Under the pieces are notes generated by a model, which saw only the letters and a list, made by a program, of their open reading frames with translations, had not been told where the DNA came from and made no database searches. 15,396 bases of DNA from Chlamydiota bacterium (GTDB lineage: Bacteria; Chlamydiota; Chlamydiia; Chlamydiales; SM23-39), in the NCBI GenBank assembly GCA_021772165.1, contig JAJFMM010000104.1:1-15396 (forward strand), read 5' to 3'. Below are positions 6,623 to 12,495 of the stretch, piece after piece. Made by a program: the position numbers and the translations under genes. Positions within the stretch are counted from its first letter, which is position 1. Every line of letters begins with the position of its first letter.

Positions 6623-7228
6623 ATGGAAAACTCTGTGGAATCACTTCTTCTAAAATCGGTCGACGACGCCGTGAAAGCAGCAGAAATGCTCCGCAATCCC
6701 GATTCGTTATCGTTCATGAAACAGGCTTCGAGTCTGATTGCAGAAGCATACGGCAAACGCAAGAAGTTACTCGTTGCAGGCAACGGCGGAAGCCTTTGCG
6801 ATGCGATGCATTTTGCAGAAGAGATGACAGGACAATTTCGCTTTAAACGGCGCGCTCTTCCCGCTATCGCATTGAGTGATCCAGCGCATATGAGCTGTGT
6901 TGGTAATGACTATGGATTTGAAGAGATCTTTTCGCGAGGCGTTGAAGCGCTCGGTGAAGAGGGCGATGTCCTTGTCGTACTGACCACCAGCGGAAACTCG
7001 ATCAATATTCTCCATGCGATCAAGAAAGCGAAAGAGAAAAACATGCGCACGATCGCCTTTCTTGGAAAGACAGGTGGAGTCATCCGTGGGCAATGCGAGT
7101 TAGAGTGGATCGTTTCCGGCTTTCCCTTCTCCGATCGCATTCAAGAGGCTCACATGGCAGCCATTCACATCATCATCGAACTCGTGGAACAGAAGCTTTT
7201 TTCTTCACCCTATGCAACTACGCAATAG
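6623..7228 (+). CDS. gmhA: Phosphoheptose isomerase (sedoheptulose-7-phosphate isomerase)
   Basis: A 201-residue SIS-fold isomerase that converts sedoheptulose 7-phosphate to D-glycero-D-manno-heptose 7-phosphate, the first step of ADP-heptose synthesis for LPS core. Visible marks are GNGGS at 53-57, DAMHFAEEMTGQF with His63 and Glu67, TSGNS at 122-126 for the phosphate, and RIQEAHMAAIHIIIELVE with Gln174 and His182. These four side chains line up with the metal/catalytic set described for E. coli GmhA at a constant offset of two, which argues for GmhA over other SIS proteins. The frame is open back to a GTG at 6569, adding 18 Lys/Phe-rich residues unlike the family; the ATG at 6623 gives the normal size but has no clear Shine-Dalgarno. 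Its 3' end overlaps lpxK by 17 nt. Confidence 0.87.
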   Translation: MENSVESLLLKSVDDAVKAAEMLRNPDSLSFMKQASSLIAEAYGKRKKLLVAGNGGSLCDAMHFAEEMTGQFRFKRRALPAIALSDPAHMSCVGNDYGFEEIFSRGVEALGEEGDVLVVLTTSGNSINILHAIKKAKEKNMRTIAFLGKTGGVIRGQCELEWIVSGFPFSDRIQEAHMAAIHIIIELVEQKLFSSPYATTQ

Positions 7229-8219
7229 TCTATTTCTAGCGGCTCAAGAAGGAAAGCTCACAGAAGTTACTGCTTTGCGCTCGCTCAGTGCGCTCTGGTC
7301 TCTAGGTGCTCGGCTTAAAAACAAGCTCTACGATAGAAAATGGCTGACCAGCCATCAATTGTCTCTTCCCGTTGTCAGTGTAGGTAGTCTCACAGCAGGT
7401 GGCAGCGGCAAAACACCTCTCGTTCATCTTCTGGCAAAAACGCTCCAACCTCACGGCAAAATAGCTCTTCTTTCTAGAGGCTACCTTGCGAAAAAGTCAG
7501 GGCTGCCTCTAGGCGATGAGATGCAGATGCTGAAAAATCGTCTGCCCGGCGGTCTCTTTTATGTCGGCAAGAATCGGAAGGCATCCGGGCAAAAAGCTTT
7601 CGAGGCGGGAGCTGCTCTCGCCATTTTAGACGATGGCTTTCAGCATAGAAAACTCCATCGCGATATCGAACTCGTGATCCTCGATCCGGCAAATCCCTTT
7701 GGCTACGGCGCCTTTTTACCACGCGGCCTCCTGAGAGATCCTCCCGAACAGCTGAAGCGAGCCGATGCGATCTTCCTCAATGGAGAGGCAGACTGCGATC
7801 TCTCTTCTTATACGAAAGCGCCTTTGATTCGCGTGAGGCCAAAAATCCGACGTTGCGTCGATTGGCAGAGTAAAAAATCCGTATCTCTCAAAAACTGTTC
7901 CGTCGGCGCCTTCTGTGCGATCGCGCATCCGAAGCGCTTTACAGAGACACTTCGTCAGCTAGGAGTCAACACTCTGGAGAGCTGGTTTCTTAGCGATCAT
8001 GCCAAACCGGATGCCCAGATCCTCAAAGATTTTGCCAAACGGTGTAAGAGAAAGGGCGCAGAGGCTCTGATCTGTACGGAGAAAGATGCCGTCAAATTAG
8101 AAGCTGTGGATCTACCTTTGCCAATATATTATTTGGAAATGGAACTGGAGATCGATTCTCATGGAAAGGGAGCCTGGGATTCTCTTATTGAAAAAATCGC
8201 TCTGAAGATGAATAATTAA
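7212..8219 (+). CDS. lpxK: Tetraacyldisaccharide 4'-kinase (lipid A pathway)
   Basis: A 335-residue inner-membrane-associated kinase that phosphorylates the 4' position of the lipid A disaccharide to give lipid IVA. The P-loop GSLTAGGSGKT lies at 58-68, the LpxK signature DDGFQHRKLHRD at 140-151, the NPFGYGAFLPRGLLRDP segment at 161-177, and TEKDAVKL at 289-296 near the C-terminus. The N-terminal helix before the P-loop (about 20-45), with RLKNKLYDRKW, is the usual membrane-contacting part. Length is normal. Translation is probably coupled to gmhA through the 17-nt overlap, tying lipid A phosphorylation to heptose supply. The downstream E2 gene begins 23 nt later and may share the transcript. 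The call is secure. Confidence 0.95.
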   Translation: MQLRNSLFLAAQEGKLTEVTALRSLSALWSLGARLKNKLYDRKWLTSHQLSLPVVSVGSLTAGGSGKTPLVHLLAKTLQPHGKIALLSRGYLAKKSGLPLGDEMQMLKNRLPGGLFYVGKNRKASGQKAFEAGAALAILDDGFQHRKLHRDIELVILDPANPFGYGAFLPRGLLRDPPEQLKRADAIFLNGEADCDLSSYTKAPLIRVRPKIRRCVDWQSKKSVSLKNCSVGAFCAIAHPKRFTETLRQLGVNTLESWFLSDHAKPDAQILKDFAKRCKRKGAEALICTEKDAVKLEAVDLPLPIYYLEMELEIDSHGKGAWDSLIEKIALKMNN

Positions 8220-8242
8220 AGGCCAAAACTGGAAAGAATAGA

Positions 8243-9418
8243 ATGAGCGGGCAACTAAAAATTACGCTTCCTAAGCTCGGCGAGAGCATCGTCAGTGCTA
8301 CTGTCGTACAATGGTTCAAAAAAGTAGGCGATAGCGTGGCTCTCGATGAGCCCCTTCTCGAGGTCTCTACCGATAAGATCAATAGCGAAATTCCCGCGCC
8401 CGCAGCAGGCACTCTGATAGAAATTCTGGCCGAACCGGGCCAAGAGCTGCAAGTTGGCGAAGTGCTTGCCGTCCTGGAGTCAGGAGCTACAGCCGCCGCC
8501 GCAGCTCCCAAAGCAGCTCCTTCAGCTTCTGCCCCATCGAGCGGTACTCAGAAAGAAGAAATTTTAACACCAGCCGTCCTCCGCCTCCTTCAAGAAAAAG
8601 GCATTAGCCTACAGGACATTGATAAGATTCCTCATACAGGGCAAAACGGCCGACTGACAAAAAAAGACGTGGAAGAGTTTGCTGATCGGAAGAAGCAGTG
8701 CCCGATGGCAGCCAAAGGGTCCGAGAGCCAGGAGAGGGTGAAGATGACTCCTCTTCGCAAGGCGATTGCGGATAACATGGTCAAGTCATTCTATGAAGCT
8801 CCACATGCCTCTCTCATCACAGAAATTGATGTGACCGATGTTGTTCGTATGATCAAGGAGAAAAAAGAGAGTTTCCTCAAAGAAGTTGGCGCAAAACTCT
8901 CGGTCACCAGCTTTGCAGCAAGGGCGATCACCCGAGCTCTACAGGCCTATCCTATGATCAATGCTTCTCTAGATGGCGATACGATCGTGCTGAAACGCTT
9001 CATCAACCTCGGCGTAGCAGTCAGTGTCGATCAAGGCGTGATGGTACCGGTTCTTCGTAATTGCCAAAGCCTCTCGATAGCAGATCTGTCTCACAAGATC
9101 GCCGAATTAGCCCTAAAAGCTCGGAACCAGACTCTTTCTCCTGATGATGTGAAAGAGGGCTCGATCACCATGACCAATTTTGGAATGACAGGTACGCTCA
9201 TCGGCATACCGATCATCCGCTATCCGGAAGTGGCGATTGTAGGCCTGGGTGCTATCGAGAAGAAAGTGAAGGCGATGCCTGATGACTCGATCGCGATACG
9301 CTCTGTCATGATGGTCTCTTTGACCTTTGACCATCGCGTTCTAGACGGTCTCTATGGTTGTGGCTTTTTGAGCGAGCTGAAGAAGCACTTTGAGCAAGAC
9401 ATCTCTATCGATTCCTAA
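8243..9418 (+). CDS. 2-oxoacid dehydrogenase complex E2 (dihydrolipoamide acyltransferase)
   Basis: A 391-residue E2 core subunit with the standard order of parts. A single lipoyl domain (about 5-80) has Lys45 in the STDKINSEI hairpin as the lipoylation site. An Ala/Pro-rich swinging-arm linker covers 81-103. A peripheral-subunit-binding domain lies at 108-147 (TPAVLRLLQEKGISLQDI...GRLTKKDV). The acyltransferase domain from about 165 ends in FDHRVLDG at 362-369, with catalytic His364 and Asp368. E2 proteins of pyruvate, 2-oxoglutarate and branched-chain complexes look alike; the sequence does not settle the substrate, and no E1 or E3 gene is adjacent. GGAAAG at 8231-8236 is a good ribosome site for the ATG at 8243. 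The gene follows lpxK by 23 nt. A palindromic repeat with a T-rich tail follows its stop. Confidence 0.92.
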   Translation: MSGQLKITLPKLGESIVSATVVQWFKKVGDSVALDEPLLEVSTDKINSEIPAPAAGTLIEILAEPGQELQVGEVLAVLESGATAAAAAPKAAPSASAPSSGTQKEEILTPAVLRLLQEKGISLQDIDKIPHTGQNGRLTKKDVEEFADRKKQCPMAAKGSESQERVKMTPLRKAIADNMVKSFYEAPHASLITEIDVTDVVRMIKEKKESFLKEVGAKLSVTSFAARAITRALQAYPMINASLDGDTIVLKRFINLGVAVSVDQGVMVPVLRNCQSLSIADLSHKIAELALKARNQTLSPDDVKEGSITMTNFGMTGTLIGIPIIRYPEVAIVGLGAIEKKVKAMPDDSIAIRSVMMVSLTFDHRVLDGLYGCGFLSELKKHFEQDISIDS

Positions 9419-9428
9419 AATAACAAGT

Positions 9429-9530
9429 AGGACAGGATAAACAGGATCGGCTCAAAGGCAAGATGTGCAGGATAAAAATGTTTGATCCTGCACATCCTGC
9501 CGCCGCAGGCGATCCTGTTTATCCTGTTCT
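9429..9530. repeat. Palindromic intergenic repeat, copy 2 (9-nt periodic)
   Basis: Left arm 9429-9473 and right arm 9485-9530 are inverted copies. The outer part AACAGGATAAACAGGATCG (one mismatch, G for the first A) and the inner GATGTGCAGGAT pair well, while a segment of about 13 nt in the middle of the left arm has diverged. The right arm is a chain of 9-nt units such as ATCCTGCAC and ATCCTGTTT. It shares a run of about 30 identical bases around CTGCCGCCGCAGG with copy 1 and lies in the same orientation. Confidence 0.87.
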
Positions 9531-9541
9531 TTTTCTTTATT
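9429..9541 (+). terminator. Probable terminator after the E2 gene
   Basis: The long hairpin of repeat copy 2 is followed directly by TTCTTTTTCTTTATTT (9527-9542), giving a stem plus U-rich tail 10 nt after the E2 stop codon. It would separate the gmhA-lpxK-E2 unit from the next gene group. Confidence 0.5.
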
Positions 9542-9550
9542 TAAAATTTC

Positions 9551-9578
9551 TTCACTTTTGGTGTGCGATGCTTATAGT
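9551..9578 (+). promoter_or_regulatory. Weak candidate promoter for the cyclase gene group
   Basis: TATAGT at 9573-9578 resembles a -10 box and TTCACT at 9551-9556 a poor -35 box, 16 bp apart. If used, transcription would start within a few bases of the ATG at 9587. A promoter is expected here because a terminator-like repeat lies just upstream, but the boxes are poor. Confidence 0.3.
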
Positions 9579-9586
9579 GAAGTTCT

Positions 9587-10432
9587 ATGGGACAGTATCT
9601 AAAATTCTGGGGCACCCGGGGCTCTTGCCCTGTCAGTGGCCCTCAGTATCGGAAATTCGGCGGAAATACCTCATGCTTAGAGCTGCGCTACGGCGATAGC
9701 CTCATTCTTATCGATGCCGGCACCGGCATCCGCCCACTCGGAAAGCAGCTTGCTCAAGAGGGAATCCGTGAAATCCACATCCTTTTTAGCCACATGCATT
9801 GGGACCATCTCCTTGGATTTCCCTTCTTTCAGCCCATTTATGAAGAAGACGTGCAAATTACGATCTGGGCGCCGCATGGCGAGGGACGCTCTCCTGATGA
9901 GCTGTTCAAAGAGCTCTTTTCTCAAGAGTTTTTTCCTGTAAGTTTCGATCAGTTAAAGGCCAAGCTGGTATTCCGTACCATTTGTGAGAAAGAGCCTATC
10001 GCTATCGGCTCTTTGCAAATCGATTTTCATCCTGCTCGCCATCCTTATAAAACGTTCTGTTTCAAAATCAGTACACCGCATCAAGTGATCGGCTATGCAT
10101 CTGATAATGAGCTATGCTCTCCCTTTAACCCCGAGGATCATGCGAGTCTGATCGAGTTCTTCCGCCATTCTACTCTTTTCATTCATGAAGCTCAGTACAA
10201 CGTGAAAGAACATGTGGAAAAAGAGGGGTGGGGTCACTCCTGTACGTTGGGTGTTCTTCTGCTGGTGGAGCATTTACAACCCGGAAAGTGGCTGGTAGTT
10301 CACCACGATCCCGAACATACAGATACGGATCTGAAAGCTCTTCGCAAAGAGACTAAAAAAGTTCTACGTAAAAAACATATCGATTGCCCTGTTGAATGGG
10401 TTGTAGATGGAACCGTGCTGGAGCTGAAATGA
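9587..10432 (+). CDS. Metallo-beta-lactamase-fold hydrolase (COG1235-like)
   Basis: A 281-residue cytosolic MBL-fold metal hydrolase. The N-terminal WGTRGSCPVSGPQYRKFGGNTSC is the mark of the subgroup that also includes PhnP-like and RNase Z-like phosphodiesterases. The metal site is complete: HMHWDH at 69-74 (the family usually has HTHWDH), His152 in HPARHP, Asp173 in GYASDNE, His217 in GWGHS, and a final His in HHDPEHTD near 239-240. The likely chemistry is two-metal hydrolysis of a phosphodiester, possibly a cyclic nucleotide, since class II cAMP phosphodiesterases share this fold; substrate is inference. Its TGA overlaps the ATG of the adenylate cyclase gene (ATGA), so the two products are made together. 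It starts after a palindromic repeat and appears to be the first gene of the right operon. Confidence 0.88.
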   Translation: MGQYLKFWGTRGSCPVSGPQYRKFGGNTSCLELRYGDSLILIDAGTGIRPLGKQLAQEGIREIHILFSHMHWDHLLGFPFFQPIYEEDVQITIWAPHGEGRSPDELFKELFSQEFFPVSFDQLKAKLVFRTICEKEPIAIGSLQIDFHPARHPYKTFCFKISTPHQVIGYASDNELCSPFNPEDHASLIEFFRHSTLFIHEAQYNVKEHVEKEGWGHSCTLGVLLLVEHLQPGKWLVVHHDPEHTDTDLKALRKETKKVLRKKHIDCPVEWVVDGTVLELK

Positions 10433-12495
10433 GTGATATCGGCTCTAAAATCCCTCGCATTACGATGCGAGTGAGCATTATGACTGTATTTTTGGCTCTG
10501 GTTTTAGGCTCCTTTGCCGTTGTTCTTCTTTATATGGAGTATAAAAACCGATCGATTATCAAGAATCTCTCTCACAGTATGATCAAAGAAAAGCGGAATG
10601 ATCTCAATGGCGATGTAGAGAGCTTTTTCGATACAGCACAAAAACTCGTTGTAACCGGCGCGACCTTATTCTCTTCTGCGGAGCAGATAGCTGTCCAAAA
10701 TGAGCAGATGCGCGCTTATATGCTATCTGTGGTCCAGAACTATCCCAATGTTGCTCTTCTCTATATCGCTATAGAAAATGGCGAGTTTATCCTGGCTGGC
10801 AACCTCTCTCTGGTCAATCAAGATGCGTTTCCTTCCAAAATCTCGAATCCTCTACCAAAGGGAGCTGCTTACCAATGGGAAGTTAGGAAAAACTCTAAGG
10901 GTAGACCGGAAGAGATCTACTACTATTTCGATAAGGATCTGAATGAGCTTGGTACGAAAACGGAGTATCCAAGAGATATTTACGATCCCCGAGAGCGTCC
11001 TTGGTACAAAGGCGCTATAAAGAAAAAAGCTCTCTATTGGACCGATGTCTATACGTTCTTCGAATCGAAAAATCCAGGGATCTCTGTTGCAAAACCTCTG
11101 TATGATTCCAATGGGAAGGTTTTAGGAGCCATTGGCGCCGATCTCTCCTTCGAGCTCCTTTCTCAGTTTTTCTTGAAACAGAAAATTAGTAAAAATGGGA
11201 AGCCTTTTATCCTCGATGAGCATGGCAATGTCCTCATTCCAACAAAGGGCCATAAGAGGTTTTCTACCATTCCTAAAGAGATAGTTACAAAAGCTTATCA
11301 GATCTATCAGAAGAACAAGACGTCTGATTTCCTCTTTAAGGTAAATGGGACCAAGTATCTTTGTACAATAGAACCTTTTCCTCTTAAAGCAGAAGACAAG
11401 TGGCTCATGGCGATCATTGTGCCTCAGGCGGACTTTTTCTCTGCGCTCGAGGCGATGCAGAGAAGTGTGATTTTCATGGTGATTGCGATTCTCATCATAG
11501 CCATTTTAACTGTGACCTATTTATCAAAAAGACTCTCGAATCCGATCGTCTCTCTGGCTCAAGAGGTGGATAAGGTGCGTCAGCTCGATTTTTCCAGCAA
11601 AGAAAGGATCCCGTCCAGGATCAAGGAGATCTTTCTCATGGATGAGTCAGTTGCGTTGATGCGATCGGCCATGCACTCTTTTACTTGTTATGTCCCTAAA
11701 GAAATTGTTCAGGGTCTCTTTTCTCAGAACAAAGAGATTAAACTGGGGGGTGAAAAGTGTGAGTTGACGGTGCTCTTCTCCGACATTGAGGGCTTCACGT
11801 CGATTGCAGAGGAGAGGGCAACAGAAGAGTTGATGCCTCTTTTGGCCGAATATCTTGATTCTATTTCTAAAATTATCCTCGAATCTCATGGGACTATCGA
11901 TAAATACATTGGTGACTCTGTCATGGCTTTCTGGGGAGCGCCAACGCCTCTGCCCAATCATATAGAAGTTGCAGCTCAAGCAGTATTAAGCTGCAAAGCG
12001 TTTGTGCGTGACTTCAACGGGCGCTGCAAAGAGAAAAATCTTTCTCCTTTCAAAACGCGTTTCGGAATCAATACCGGTACGGCAATTGTCGGAAATGTCG
12101 GTACGCCGGAGAGAATGAACTACACGCTCATCGGCGATATGGTCAATACAGCTTCTCGCTTGCAAACCAAGAATAAGGACTACGGTACAACGATTTTAAT
12201 CAGCAACGACGTCCTTCAAAAGCTGGGCGATAAATTTTTGACACGGCCCATTGATGTGGTCACTGTGAGAGGCAGAACTGAAGAGACCTCACTTTATGAG
12301 CTCGTTGCGATGAAAGAGGGGCCGGATGAGCTGCGCCCAACAGCTGAAGAGATCGATCTTTGCGCTCGTTTTTCTAAGGCATATGAAGCGATTAAAGCAG
12401 ATCGGAAGGATGAGGCGAAAAAGCTATTCGCTGAGTTGGCAAAAGATTTTCCGGATGACCGCCCCACCCAAATTTATCTGGAGCGTCTTCCATGA
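10429..12495 (+). CDS. Membrane sensor adenylate cyclase (dCache-HAMP-class III cyclase)
   Basis: A 688-residue inner-membrane receptor cyclase. A short cytosolic start is followed by a membrane segment (about 14-36) and a large periplasmic dCache-type sensor (about 37-343, with the DPRERPWYKGA and VLGAIGADLS signatures). A second membrane segment (347-366), a HAMP linker and a catalytic domain (about 445-615) follow. All key residues are present: metal Asp452 (FSDIEGF) and Asp496 (YIGDSVMAFWG), adenine-selecting Lys492 and Asp570 (TLIGDMVNTASRL), and transition-state Asn573 and Arg577. It should therefore make cAMP rather than cGMP. The last 60 or so residues look like a short TPR-like helical pair. 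The ATG at 10429 with GGAG at 10420-10423 is preferred over an upstream in-frame ATG. It overlaps both neighbours by ATGA. The sensed ligand is unknown; dCache domains commonly bind small metabolites. Confidence 0.93.
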   Translation: MSDIGSKIPRITMRVSIMTVFLALVLGSFAVVLLYMEYKNRSIIKNLSHSMIKEKRNDLNGDVESFFDTAQKLVVTGATLFSSAEQIAVQNEQMRAYMLSVVQNYPNVALLYIAIENGEFILAGNLSLVNQDAFPSKISNPLPKGAAYQWEVRKNSKGRPEEIYYYFDKDLNELGTKTEYPRDIYDPRERPWYKGAIKKKALYWTDVYTFFESKNPGISVAKPLYDSNGKVLGAIGADLSFELLSQFFLKQKISKNGKPFILDEHGNVLIPTKGHKRFSTIPKEIVTKAYQIYQKNKTSDFLFKVNGTKYLCTIEPFPLKAEDKWLMAIIVPQADFFSALEAMQRSVIFMVIAILIIAILTVTYLSKRLSNPIVSLAQEVDKVRQLDFSSKERIPSRIKEIFLMDESVALMRSAMHSFTCYVPKEIVQGLFSQNKEIKLGGEKCELTVLFSDIEGFTSIAEERATEELMPLLAEYLDSISKIILESHGTIDKYIGDSVMAFWGAPTPLPNHIEVAAQAVLSCKAFVRDFNGRCKEKNLSPFKTRFGINTGTAIVGNVGTPERMNYTLIGDMVNTASRLQTKNKDYGTTILISNDVLQKLGDKFLTRPIDVVTVRGRTEETSLYELVAMKEGPDELRPTAEEIDLCARFSKAYEAIKADRKDEAKKLFAELAKDFPDDRPTQIYLERLP

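Noticed and set aside
8488..8502. GCCGCCGCAG in the E2 linker resembling the core of the palindromic repeat
   Set aside because: It is an Ala-rich coding stretch in the normal E2 linker, and the flanking ATCCTG units are absent.
5461..9530. CRISPR-like repeats
   Set aside because: Only two copies about 4 kb apart, each a long palindrome, with no regular spacers and no cas genes.
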